Shown piece after piece: positions 30,459 to 38,942 of a stretch of 47,056 nucleotides of DNA. Origin of the DNA: Enterococcus lactis (lineage in GTDB: Bacteria > Bacillota > Bacilli > Lactobacillales > Enterococcaceae); contig NZ_BNJW01000022.1 of NCBI RefSeq assembly GCF_015751045.1, forward strand, positions 1 through 47,056. The letters are read 5' to 3'. How positions within the stretch are numbered: the stretch's first letter is position 1; each line of letters opens with the position of its first letter. Below the pieces are notes generated by a model, which was not told the DNA's origin, made no database searches, and saw only the letters and a list, made by a program, of their open reading frames with translations. Position numbers and translations under genes: made by a program.

Positions 30459-33170
30459 ATGAAAACAAAAACATATCTTAAAGCAGGTTTTCGCGAAATC
30501 CGGCAATCTAAAGGGCGGTTCATTGCAATCATCCTTATTGTCATGCTAGGAACACTTTTATTCGTAGGTGTCAAAACTGCTGGACCTGTCATGCAAAAAA
30601 CGATGGATCACTATGTTGATACAGCAGGACTTTCTGATTTGCAAATCGTTTCTACTGGTGGTTTGACACAAAAAGATATCGCTCAAGCAGAAAAGATCCC
30701 AGATACAAAAGTAGAAACAGGGAAACAGTTCTATTATTCCAATACTGGCAAAAATGAAGTGATTCAAATCTTTTCTTATAACAAAAATAGCAGGCAGAAC
30801 AAGCTACAATTAATTGATGGAAAACGCCCGGAAAAATCCAACCAACTTTTATTAGATGAAAAAGCGGAGAATGAAGGGTATAAAATCGGTGATGTCTATC
30901 AGATTGATTCAGATGAATTGAAAGAAAAAGAGTATACCATCACTGGCTTTGTCCGTTCTCCATTGTTCATCAACAATTTGGAGAGAGGATACGCGAATGT
31001 CGGAAATGGTAGCGTGGATTATTTTGTCTATTTGCCTGAATCCAATTTCAAGACGGATATTTATTCTGTCTTATATCTGGATTTTACGAACGTAAAGAAT
31101 TTGAATACGTACAGCAAAGCTTACAAAGATAAAATGGAGCAAAATCAAGAAAAGGCAGAAAAGTATTTACAAGATCGACCCGAAGAACGCTTAGAAGAGC
31201 TGAAAAAATCGGCAAACGAAGAATTAGAACCAGCACAGCAAAAAATAACAGAAGGCAAAGCACAAATAGCACAGGGAAGAACACAGTTAGAAGATGCTAA
31301 AAAACAGTTAGCGCAGCAGTCAGCAGCTATCCAGCAGCTTCCTGAAGCGCAACGGACAATCGCTGTACAAACTTTGTCTCAACAAGAAGCTCAACTCGCT
31401 GAACAAGAAAGGCAGTTAGTTGAGAAAGAACGAGAACTAGCTTCTGCAGAGGAAGAATGGAACGAAAATGCAGAAAAAATTGAAAATTTAACTAAACCAT
31501 CATACCTATACAATGAACGTTCAGAAAATGTCGGGTTTCAAGAATTTGGTGATCTGGCTGAACGTATCGCAGCAATCGCCAATGTTTTTCCTGTTTTCTT
31601 TTTCTTTATTGCCGCATTGATCACCTTTACGACAATGACGCGTATGGTAGAAGAAAACCGCAGGGAAATCGGAACATTGAAGGCGTTAGGTTATACGAAA
31701 GTTGAAATCGCAAAAAAATATGCAATCTATGCAAGTCTAGCCTCAGGAATAGGCATTGTTTTAGGAACGATATTAGGAACGAATCTTTTACCAAGGATCA
31801 TTTTTGAACTATCTAACGAGCGATATGACATTGGGAGTGCCCTTGTTTTTTATGACTGGCCACCTATTTTACAAGCAGCTGCCGCATTCTTCATTGCCAC
31901 ATTTGGCGCTGCAATGATTGTTTTGTTCAAAGATTTAAGAGAACGGCCTGCTGCACTGCTTCAGCCGAAAGCACCGAAGCCAGGGAAACGTATTTTTCTT
32001 GAATACATCACTCCGCTGTGGTCACGCCTTAGCTTTAATCAAAAAATCAGTTATCGAAATCTCTTCCGATACAAGTCAAGAATGCTTATGGCGATTATCG
32101 GAATTGCTGGATGTTCCGGTCTGATGGTTGCGGGCGTGGGATTGAAAGATTCTCTAAGTTCTGTCTCAGCCAAACAATTTGGACCGATCATTGACTATCA
32201 AGCAATTGTTACATTAGATTCATCCACGGAAGAGAATCATCAAAAAGCAGCGGATATGTTGCAGCAGCAAGAAAAAGTAAATGAGATCCTAGCTATTCAT
32301 ACTCAAACCGTAGAATTGAGAAAAAAAGGGCATGCTTCACAAAGTCTGACAGTGATCGTACCGAGTAAAACAGCTGATTTTGATCGTTTTATCCATTTAA
32401 CAGATCTTGAAGAGAACCCACGTTCCTTACCTAAAGCAGGAATCGCTATTACGCAAAAAGCAGCAGAACTATTTGACTTATCTACAGGAGATCATATATC
32501 GCTTTATGATGAAAATCAAAAAGAATGGAAAGTCGAAGTAAAAGAAATCGTGAAAAACTATCTAGGCAGCTTTATTTATCTGTCCCCTGAATATTATGCT
32601 TCAGTGACTGATCAATCGATGTCGGATAATGCATTTTTGCTGCGTACAGATAAGATGACAACGAAAGAAGAAGAAATGCTTTCCGAGAAACTGCTGGCTA
32701 CAGACGCTGTGACAAATACGTCTTTCATGTCCAAACAAATCGAAACACAAAAAGAATCAATGGCGAACTTAGACTCGGTTGTATTAATCTTTGTCGTATT
32801 GTCAGGATTGCTGGCTTTTATCGTCTTGTATAATCTAACTAATATCAATATTTCTGAACGTGTACGCGAATTATCTACGATAAAAGTCCTTGGATTTTTT
32901 GATAAAGAAGTCACGATGTATATTGTTCGAGAAAATATCATCTTTACTCTCTTAGGGATCATTGGAGGATTTGGTGTAGGATATGTATTGACTGACTTTA
33001 TCTTACAACAAGCATCTATGGAGAATGTCATCTTTCCATTAGTGATTACATGGTGGGCTTATGTTTTATCAGCAGGATTAACCATCGTATTCACGGCTAT
33101 TGTGATGATTGTTACCCATTTCAAATTAAAGCATATCGATATGATTGATGCGTTGAAATCGAATGAATAA
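30459..33170 (+). CDS. Large FtsX-family ABC permease with extracellular coiled coil
   Basis: 903 residues. First helix about 20-40; extracytoplasmic domain about 45-370 that includes a long Gln/Glu/Ala coiled coil (about 235-345, LEPAQQKITEGKAQIAQGRTQ, then QLAEQERQLVEKERELASAEEEW). Three helices at about 380-490 (FtsX domain), a second hydrophobic stretch near 545, another external domain (about 565-760), and a final FtsX helix set (about 775-890). Duplicated FtsX architecture with a coiled coil is seen in Firmicute permeases of unknown cargo, likely envelope-active. The stop lies 5 bases before repeat R7. Confidence 0.88.
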   Translation: MKTKTYLKAGFREIRQSKGRFIAIILIVMLGTLLFVGVKTAGPVMQKTMDHYVDTAGLSDLQIVSTGGLTQKDIAQAEKIPDTKVETGKQFYYSNTGKNEVIQIFSYNKNSRQNKLQLIDGKRPEKSNQLLLDEKAENEGYKIGDVYQIDSDELKEKEYTITGFVRSPLFINNLERGYANVGNGSVDYFVYLPESNFKTDIYSVLYLDFTNVKNLNTYSKAYKDKMEQNQEKAEKYLQDRPEERLEELKKSANEELEPAQQKITEGKAQIAQGRTQLEDAKKQLAQQSAAIQQLPEAQRTIAVQTLSQQEAQLAEQERQLVEKERELASAEEEWNENAEKIENLTKPSYLYNERSENVGFQEFGDLAERIAAIANVFPVFFFFIAALITFTTMTRMVEENRREIGTLKALGYTKVEIAKKYAIYASLASGIGIVLGTILGTNLLPRIIFELSNERYDIGSALVFYDWPPILQAAAAFFIATFGAAMIVLFKDLRERPAALLQPKAPKPGKRIFLEYITPLWSRLSFNQKISYRNLFRYKSRMLMAIIGIAGCSGLMVAGVGLKDSLSSVSAKQFGPIIDYQAIVTLDSSTEENHQKAADMLQQQEKVNEILAIHTQTVELRKKGHASQSLTVIVPSKTADFDRFIHLTDLEENPRSLPKAGIAITQKAAELFDLSTGDHISLYDENQKEWKVEVKEIVKNYLGSFIYLSPEYYASVTDQSMSDNAFLLRTDKMTTKEEEMLSEKLLATDAVTNTSFMSKQIETQKESMANLDSVVLIFVVLSGLLAFIVLYNLTNINISERVRELSTIKVLGFFDKEVTMYIVRENIIFTLLGIIGGFGVGYVLTDFILQQASMENVIFPLVITWWAYVLSAGLTIVFTAIVMIVTHFKLKHIDMIDALKSNE

Positions 33171-33174
33171 AAAT

Positions 33175-33296
33175 AGAGGTTGTGAGTCTGCCGTTTCACT
33201 CTGAGTCACAAGGAGCAATTTCAAAAAACAGCTCCTCATATTTTTCATTTGAAAGGACTTATTGTCGTAGATGCCAGCTTTTGAACAACATTTATA
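33175..33296 (+). repeat. Modular palindromic repeat R7 (chimera: B left, D right)
   Basis: Opens AGAGGTTGTGA; left arm GTCTGCCGTTTCACTCTGAG is type B as in R3, whereas right arm CGTAGATGCCAGCTTTT is type D as in R1. Centre CAGCTCCTCATATTTTTC is conserved. The closing GAACAACATTTATAG is decayed. The two arms cannot pair well, so the hairpin is broken. Confidence 0.82.
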
Positions 33297-33314
33297 GAAG
33301 AAACAAGAACTTTA

Positions 33315-33356
33315 AACAAGAGACTAGACAAATACATGTCTGATCTCTTGTTTTTT
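33315..33356 (+). terminator. Terminator after FtsX permease and R7
   Basis: AACAAGAGACTAGACA and TGTCTGATCTCTTGTT pair with one mismatch around AATACA, followed by T tract. Confidence 0.88.
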
Positions 33357-33393
33357 ATTGGACAACACCCTCTTAGGAAGTATAAAGATAAAT

Positions 33394-33450
33394 TTTACAA
33401 ACGCTTTCGGTTCAGTTATAATAATAAATGATAACTTGTATATATAAGTT
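33394..33450 (+). promoter_or_regulatory. treC promoter with catabolite site and TreR-like operator
   Basis: TTTACA (33394-33399), 17 bases, TATAAT (33417-33422). The spacer holds AAACGCTTTC, a cre-like core that CcpA could bind. The near-palindrome AACTTGTATATATAAGTT (33433-33450) lies just after the start of transcription and resembles the TreR operator of B. subtilis (TTGTATATACAA). Both suggest repression without trehalose or with glucose. Confidence 0.72.
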
Positions 33451-33489
33451 GTGTTAAGTAAGAAATCAGTTGAATGGAGGCAAATATCC

Positions 33490-35118
33490 ATGACATTTAA
33501 AGACAAAGTCATTTATCAAATCTATCCCAAATCTTACAAAGACAGTAATGGTGATGGAATTGGAGATTTAAAAGGAATTAAAGAAAAACTGCCATATTTG
33601 AATGATCTAGGGATCGATATGATCTGGCTAAATCCTATTTATCCCAGTCCTCAAAAAGACAACGGTTATGATATCTCTGATTACACAGCCATCGATCCTA
33701 TCTTTGGTACGATGGAAGAATTCGAGCAACTAATAGCTAAAGCAAAAGAATACCAAATAGAAGTCATGCTCGATATGGTATTGAATCATGTTTCGACAGA
33801 ACATGAATGGTTCAAAAAAGCACTAGCAGGGGATCAGTATTATCAGGACTTCTTCATTTTAAGAGAAGAACCAACGGACTGGGTATCAAAATTTGGTGGA
33901 AGTGCTTGGTCGCCTTTTGGAGATACAGGGAAATATTATCTGCACTTATATGATCAGACACAAGCTGACTTGAATTGGCGGAACCAAGCAGTAAGAGAGG
34001 AATTATTCAAAGTAGTTCGTTTTTGGATGGAAAAAGGGGTAAAAGGATTCCGTTTCGATGTTATCAATGTTATCGGTAAAGACGAGCAATTGAAAAACAA
34101 TAAAGAAAATGATGGTAAACCTGAATATACGGACAAACCAATCACCCATACGTATCTAAAAGAATTGAACCAAGCAACGTTTGGGACGGATTCCACTATC
34201 ATCACAGTCGGTGAAATGAGCTCTACGACGATCGAAAATTGTATCTTGTATACAGAACCTAGTAGAGAAGAATTATCAATGGTCTTTAATTTTCATCACT
34301 TGAAAGTCGACTATGAAAATGGCAATAAATGGTCAACTCCTCCATTTGATTTTGCAGAATTAAAGCGACTGTTCCATACTTGGGGAGAAAAGATGAGTGA
34401 TGGTAATGGCTGGAATGCTTTATTTTTTAATAACCATGATCAGCCACGTGCGCTCAATCGGTTTGTAGCTATCGATCAGTATCGAAAACAAGGAGCAGAG
34501 ATGCTAGCAACCATGATCCATTTAAATCGTGGAACACCATACATTTATATGGGAGAGGAAATCGGCATGATCGATCCAGACTATTCCTCAATTTCCGACT
34601 ATATTGACGTAGAAAGTTTGAATGCTTACAAGTTGCTCCTTGCACAAGGATGTACAGAAAAAGAGGCGTTCCGTCGAATCAAAGCAAAATCTCGTGATAA
34701 CTCTCGAACACCCATGCAATGGTCCGATGCAGAACAAGCAGGTTTTACTACAGGAAAACCTTGGTTAAAAGTTGCAGGTAAGCTAGAAGAGATCAATGTA
34801 GAGAAAGAACGATCTTCTGAGGATTCTATTTTGTCCTATTATAAGAAATTGATTCGGTTGAGAAAAACATATCCAATCGTTGCACAAGGCGATTATCATG
34901 CTTATGGAGCAGATCATCCGCAAGTTTATGGCTATCTTCGCCAATTTGAAGGGCAGAAGCTACTTGTATTAACAAATTTCTATGATAAAGATACAAGAAT
35001 CACCATTCCAGAAGGATTCACAGAAGCCGCTATTCTTATCGATAATTATCCCGATACTGTTCTCCATCAAAACCTGGAGCTAAAACCATATCAGGCAATT
35101 GCTTTACTGAAAAACTAA
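33490..35118 (+). CDS. treC: Trehalose-6-phosphate hydrolase (GH13)
   Basis: 542 residues from ATG 33490 (GGAGG ten bases upstream). Hydrolyses trehalose 6-phosphate to glucose and glucose 6-phosphate. GH13 regions: DMVLNHVS, GFRFDVINV (nucleophile Asp), VGEMSSTT (acid/base Glu), NNHDQPR. The segments KFGGSAW, QADLNW and SMVFNFHHLKVDY are typical of TreC/TreA rather than oligo-1,6-glucosidases. No treB or treR gene is near, although the promoter has a TreR-like operator; a related glucosidase such as MalL is the main alternative. Confidence 0.83.
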   Translation: MTFKDKVIYQIYPKSYKDSNGDGIGDLKGIKEKLPYLNDLGIDMIWLNPIYPSPQKDNGYDISDYTAIDPIFGTMEEFEQLIAKAKEYQIEVMLDMVLNHVSTEHEWFKKALAGDQYYQDFFILREEPTDWVSKFGGSAWSPFGDTGKYYLHLYDQTQADLNWRNQAVREELFKVVRFWMEKGVKGFRFDVINVIGKDEQLKNNKENDGKPEYTDKPITHTYLKELNQATFGTDSTIITVGEMSSTTIENCILYTEPSREELSMVFNFHHLKVDYENGNKWSTPPFDFAELKRLFHTWGEKMSDGNGWNALFFNNHDQPRALNRFVAIDQYRKQGAEMLATMIHLNRGTPYIYMGEEIGMIDPDYSSISDYIDVESLNAYKLLLAQGCTEKEAFRRIKAKSRDNSRTPMQWSDAEQAGFTTGKPWLKVAGKLEEINVEKERSSEDSILSYYKKLIRLRKTYPIVAQGDYHAYGADHPQVYGYLRQFEGQKLLVLTNFYDKDTRITIPEGFTEAAILIDNYPDTVLHQNLELKPYQAIALLKN

Positions 35119-35131
35119 AATAAAAAAGTAT

Positions 35132-35174
35132 AAAACGCCGATCCTACGAGCTATTCTCGTGAGATCGACGTTTT
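35132..35174. terminator. Bidirectional terminator between treC and AI-2E family gene
   Basis: AAAACGCCGATC and GATCGACGTTTT pair with one mismatch; an inner ACGAG/CTCGT stem fills the centre. Serves convergent genes. Confidence 0.85.
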
Positions 35175-35179
35175 GTGTT

Positions 35180-36361
35180 TTATTTAAAATAATCTTCTTC
35201 AGAAAATGAAGAGTGTTCATACTCTCCTTTGTCGCCATAAAATTTATTGTAGCGTTGTTTGAATTTACGGAAAATAAAAGTAACGAGTAATTTGACTAAC
35301 GTATAGATAGGAATACCGAAAATAACGCCCACAATTCCCATTAGATCACCCATGACAAGCAAAACAATCAAGATCGTAATCGGATGGATCTGCAAACGAT
35401 CACCCATTACTCGAGGAATCACCAAGTCACCATGGAGAAGTTGTACGGCAAACCAGACAATGACAAATTTGACAGCCATAAAAGTAGAGTCTTGGAATGC
35501 AATGATCAAACCCGGGAAAAAAGCGATAAACGGTCCAATATATGGAATAATACATAATAACCCAGCAGAAATAGCTAAAACACTGGCAAATTCTAATCCG
35601 ATCAGTAAGAAACAAACCCAGTAGACTGCTCCAAGGATAAATGAAGCAATGATCTGCCCCTTTAGAAATGAACCCAATTGTTGATTAGCAATCTTTGTCA
35701 AATTTTTAAAATCTGTACGAAAGGCTGGTGGGACAATCGCTAAAACTGACTGATAAAATTTTTGAGGATTTCTCAAAAGGAAAAAAGTGACAATGGGCCC
35801 AGTAAATAAAGTAATGAAAATAGCTGTAACAGTTGAAAAAATATTGCTGATCCGTTGTGCGCCGCTTTCCCAATAATTTCCAATAAAGCCAGCTATATCA
35901 GACGTCACGTCATCAATAGAAGTAAAAAATTGATTAAATGAATCGGCAAAAGGTGTTTTCTCCAAAAATTGACGGAGACTCTCTTGGAAATCTTGAAATA
36001 AATCTGGCAAACTGCTAATCAATGTTTTTGTCTGTTCTTCAAGAAAAGGAACAAGCCATACGCTTCCAAGCCCCAATAAAAATAAAATAATCACATAAAC
36101 AATAATGACTGACAGGTTCCTCGAAAGGTGCTTGCTTAAACGCTTGATGACTGGTTCCAAAAGATAATATAAGATCAGCGCAAACAATAATGGGGGCAAG
36201 ATAGTAGCGATAATAATCCCAACAGGCTTGAATATAAATGAAATCTGATGGAAAAAATAAATGATCAGTGCCAGCAGGATCACCATACCTAAAACATAGT
36301 AAGAGGTTTTGCCTCCCAAAAAGCGGATCAAACGATTCGTTGTATCTGTTTCTTTTTTCAC
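35180..36361 (-). CDS. AI-2E family (PerM/YtvI-type) transporter
   Basis: 393 residues starting at GTG 36361, seven bases after AGGAGG. About eight membrane helices with the amphipathic middle region (LPDLFQDFQESLRQFLEKTPF) and the conserved GLLCIIPYIGPFIAFFPGLIIAF and VMGDRLQIHPITILIVLLVMGDLMGIVGVIFGIPIY segments. Members export small molecules or ions; AI-2 transport is only shown for some. Charged tail (KGEYEHSSFSEEDYFK). Alone in its unit, with a palindrome over its promoter. Confidence 0.88.
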   Translation of the reverse strand: MKKETDTTNRLIRFLGGKTSYYVLGMVILLALIIYFFHQISFIFKPVGIIIATILPPLLFALILYYLLEPVIKRLSKHLSRNLSVIIVYVIILFLLGLGSVWLVPFLEEQTKTLISSLPDLFQDFQESLRQFLEKTPFADSFNQFFTSIDDVTSDIAGFIGNYWESGAQRISNIFSTVTAIFITLFTGPIVTFFLLRNPQKFYQSVLAIVPPAFRTDFKNLTKIANQQLGSFLKGQIIASFILGAVYWVCFLLIGLEFASVLAISAGLLCIIPYIGPFIAFFPGLIIAFQDSTFMAVKFVIVWFAVQLLHGDLVIPRVMGDRLQIHPITILIVLLVMGDLMGIVGVIFGIPIYTLVKLLVTFIFRKFKQRYNKFYGDKGEYEHSSFSEEDYFK

Positions 36362-36373
36362 TCATTTTCCTCC

Positions 36374-36400
36374 TTTGTCTATAACTTTATTATAGACAAA
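36374..36400. promoter_or_regulatory. Perfect palindrome over the AI-2E family gene promoter
   Basis: Arms TTTGTCTATAA and TTATAGACAAA (11 bases, perfect) around CTTTA. On the minus strand it contains TATAAT (36394-36389) and ends at the ribosome site, so it is either an operator over the -10 or a hairpin at the mRNA 5' end. No matching regulator gene is adjacent. Confidence 0.6.
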
Positions 36401-36492
36401 AGAGGGGATAAAAGGAAAATGATAGAGGTTGATTGAAAAAATATCGTGAATCATCCATACAAAAGTTCTCCTCAATTAAAATAAGAAAACGC

Positions 36493-36556
36493 TTGACAGC
36501 TCTTTTAACCCTATGATAAATTAAATTCTGTTGCCAAAACGTAACTATTACGATTT
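36493..36556 (+). promoter_or_regulatory. Promoter and Zur-like box of adcA
   Basis: TTGACA (36493-36498) with ATAAAT-like -10 near 36516 after 16-17 bases. At 36536-36556 lies a 21-base site with CGTAA-CTA-TTACG at its core and flanking AAAA/ATTT, close to the Zur box of B. subtilis (AAATCGTAAT and its mirror). It would cover the region just after the transcription start, fitting zinc-dependent repression. Confidence 0.8.
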
Positions 36557-36610
36557 GCTAGAGGCGAATCGGAACATTCAAATGAAAGAAGATGAGAAGG
36601 AGTGTTATAA

Positions 36611-38134
36611 ATGAAACGACTGATAGGTATATTGGCTACACTGGTTTTAACAGGTATGTTAGCTGGTTGCGGGGCAAGTGGAGAAGCAGGGGACAGTAAA
36701 GAAAAATTGAGCGTGATGACGACCTTTTATCCTATGTATGATTTTACAAAAGCAATCGTCGGGGATGAAGGAGAAGTAGAATTATTGATTCCAGCAGGGA
36801 CTGATTCCCACGATTATGAACCTTCTGCTAAAGACATGGCAAAGATCAAAGATACAGATATCTTTGTTTATAATGATGAAAATATGGAAACATGGGTCCC
36901 CGCAATCCAAAAAACATTACAAGAAGGCAACGTCCATACGATAAAGGCGACAGAAGGTATGCTTTTACTTCCGGGAAGTGAAGAAGGACATAATCATGAC
37001 CATGAACACGGGGAAGAAGGCCATACACATGAGCTAGACCCACATGTATGGCTAGCACCAAGTTTAGCAATCAAGCAGGTAGCAAACATACGTGATCAGC
37101 TGATTGAAGCTTACCCAGAAAAACAGGAAGTATGGACAAAAAATTCAGCAGCCTATACCGAGAAACTTCAAGCACTCCATCAGCTTTATCAAGAAACATT
37201 TAAGCAAGCAAAACAAAGATCTTTTGTCATGCAACATGCTGCATTCAACTATCTGGCATTAGAATATGGATTGAATCAAGTATCTATTGCTGGTCTTTCT
37301 TCTAGTGAAGAACCGTCTGCGGCGAGAATCGCTGAACTGAAACACTTTGTTAAAGAACATGGGATCAACTATATTTATTTTGAAGAAAACGCCAAAGATA
37401 GTATTGCTAGAACGTTAGCAAACGAAGCAGGTGTATCTTTAGAAGTATTGAATCCTTTGGAGGGGTTGACGAATGAACAAATAGAAAATGGAGAAAACTA
37501 TCTTTCTATCATGGAAGCAAACCTCGAAGCGTTGAAAAAAACGACAGAGACAGAAAACCCGTTAGAAGATACTTTGACCCCCAAAAAAGAAAAGAGCGTC
37601 TATAACGGTTATTTCGAAGACGAGGATGTACAAGATCGCTCTCTTTCAGATTGGTCAGGAACTTGGCAGACAGTAGATACGTATGTAGAAGATGGGACAT
37701 TTGATCCTGTTTTTGAATATAAAGAAAAATTGAATCAGGATAAAACAGCACAAGAATATAAAGAATACTATACGAAGGGCTATCAAACAGATATTGCTTC
37801 AATCAAGATCGGTGAGAAAGAGATGGCATTTACGTTTAAGGATGGAACAACGAAACGTTCAAATTATCGTTATGTAGGGAAAGAAATCTTGACCTACGAA
37901 GCAGGAAACCGTGGTGTAAGGTATCTATTCGAAGCAGAAGATAAGGAAAGTGGCGCGTTTAGATATATTCAATTCAGTGATCACACGATTGCACCGGCTG
38001 ACTCCGAACATTTTCATTTATATGCAGGAAATGAAAATCAAGAAGCATTGCTAAAAGAAATGGAAAATTGGCCAACATTTTATCCAGACACAATGGATGG
38101 CCGTGAAATTGCACAGGAAATGCTTTTGCACTGA
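36611..38134 (+). CDS. adcA: Zinc-binding lipoprotein AdcA with C-terminal ZinT domain
   Basis: 507 residues. Lipoprotein signal with lipobox LAGC (Cys20). ZnuA-like cluster A-1 domain about 35-320, with HDYEPSAKD, a His-rich loop (about 131-142, GHNHDHEHGEEGHTHE) and HVWLAP supplying zinc ligands. ZinT domain about 330-507 (YNGYFEDEDVQDRSLSDWSGTWQ, then HFHLYAG). This is the fused AdcA form of streptococci and enterococci that captures zinc for an AdcBC permease. No adcBC genes follow, so the permease lies elsewhere. Zur-like control is indicated. Confidence 0.93.
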   Translation: MKRLIGILATLVLTGMLAGCGASGEAGDSKEKLSVMTTFYPMYDFTKAIVGDEGEVELLIPAGTDSHDYEPSAKDMAKIKDTDIFVYNDENMETWVPAIQKTLQEGNVHTIKATEGMLLLPGSEEGHNHDHEHGEEGHTHELDPHVWLAPSLAIKQVANIRDQLIEAYPEKQEVWTKNSAAYTEKLQALHQLYQETFKQAKQRSFVMQHAAFNYLALEYGLNQVSIAGLSSSEEPSAARIAELKHFVKEHGINYIYFEENAKDSIARTLANEAGVSLEVLNPLEGLTNEQIENGENYLSIMEANLEALKKTTETENPLEDTLTPKKEKSVYNGYFEDEDVQDRSLSDWSGTWQTVDTYVEDGTFDPVFEYKEKLNQDKTAQEYKEYYTKGYQTDIASIKIGEKEMAFTFKDGTTKRSNYRYVGKEILTYEAGNRGVRYLFEAEDKESGAFRYIQFSDHTIAPADSEHFHLYAGNENQEALLKEMENWPTFYPDTMDGREIAQEMLLH

Positions 38135-38139
38135 GAGAC

Positions 38140-38203
38140 AAAAAGAACCGAAGGGTTTGGATCGGCTGATTATTTAGTCGGTCCAAACTATTCGGTTCTT
38201 TTT
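38140..38203. terminator. Bidirectional terminator between adcA and agrA-like gene
   Basis: AAAAAGAACCGAA and TTCGGTTCTTTTT arms with inner TTTGGA...TCCAAA pairing. The agrA-like stop codon (38202-38204) lies in the right-hand T tract. Confidence 0.88.
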
Positions 38204-38930
38204 ATGAAATTAACTTTTTTAATCCACGGATAGAGACAGGGATAGTCTCACCGTTTGCCAACGTGACTTCTCTGGTTTTTTTATTAATCGACCGCACGTT
38301 TTGTGTGTTGATAACATAAGATTTATGGCAACGAATAAAATTCCGATGCATTTTCTCGATTTCTTTGATCTTCTCGTAGAATTGCAATTGAGCATGAGTC
38401 AAATGAACTTCCAATTTATGTGGTGCGCCTAACGAAGTAGAAAAATATTGGATTTCTTTGATCGGTAAAAATTTGATCTCATCATTGAACTCTATTTTGA
38501 AGATATCTTTTTGGATCTGGAACATTTGAAAATCTTCAAAAATTTTGCTCAGGATCTGCTCGACATTTTCTTTTAAATCATAAAGGTCTTCTTTCACAAT
38601 ATAGTCAGTCGGCTCAATGTTGCTTTTTAAGATTTTCATCGACATTTCCGTATGAGAAGTCACGTAGATGATTTTTCCTAAAGGATCTAATTCACGGATC
38701 AATTTACCAATCGCTACGCCATCCATTTCACTGTCTTCTAATTCAATATCTAAAAAGTAAATACCAAAAGAAGAAGTTCTGATCTTGGCCGCATTGAGAA
38801 GTTCTTCCGGATCAGAGGTAGAAATATGAACATAACTGTCTAAGTTTTCAATCATGATCCTGTTTTTGATCACCGTTGATAAAACTTCCAATTGTTTTGG
38901 ATCGTCTTCACAAATATAAATGGGAATCAT
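38202..38930 (-). CDS. agrA: AgrA-like LytTR response regulator
   Basis: 242 residues. Receiver domain 1-125 with acidic EDD (8-10) and phosphoacceptor Asp61 (YFLDIELEDSEMDG); LytTR DNA-binding domain about 140-242 (FLPIKEIQYFST, MHRNFIRCHKSYVIN, SIRGLKKL). It matches the AgrA/ComE/FsrA type that binds pairs of ACAGTTNNG-like sites. AAAGGAG precedes the ATG. Last gene of agrBDCA, 12 bases after the kinase. Likely targets are the mirrored sites at 41021-41057 and 41107-41142. Confidence 0.9.
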   Translation of the reverse strand: MIPIYICEDDPKQLEVLSTVIKNRIMIENLDSYVHISTSDPEELLNAAKIRTSSFGIYFLDIELEDSEMDGVAIGKLIRELDPLGKIIYVTSHTEMSMKILKSNIEPTDYIVKEDLYDLKENVEQILSKIFEDFQMFQIQKDIFKIEFNDEIKFLPIKEIQYFSTSLGAPHKLEVHLTHAQLQFYEKIKEIEKMHRNFIRCHKSYVINTQNVRSINKKTREVTLANGETIPVSIRGLKKLIS

Positions 38931-38942
38931 ATCATTACTCCT

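Noticed and set aside
36420-36440. Another copy of the modular repeat (AGAGGTTGATTG)
   Set aside because: Only the first nine bases resemble the opening; no arms, core or closing sequence follow.
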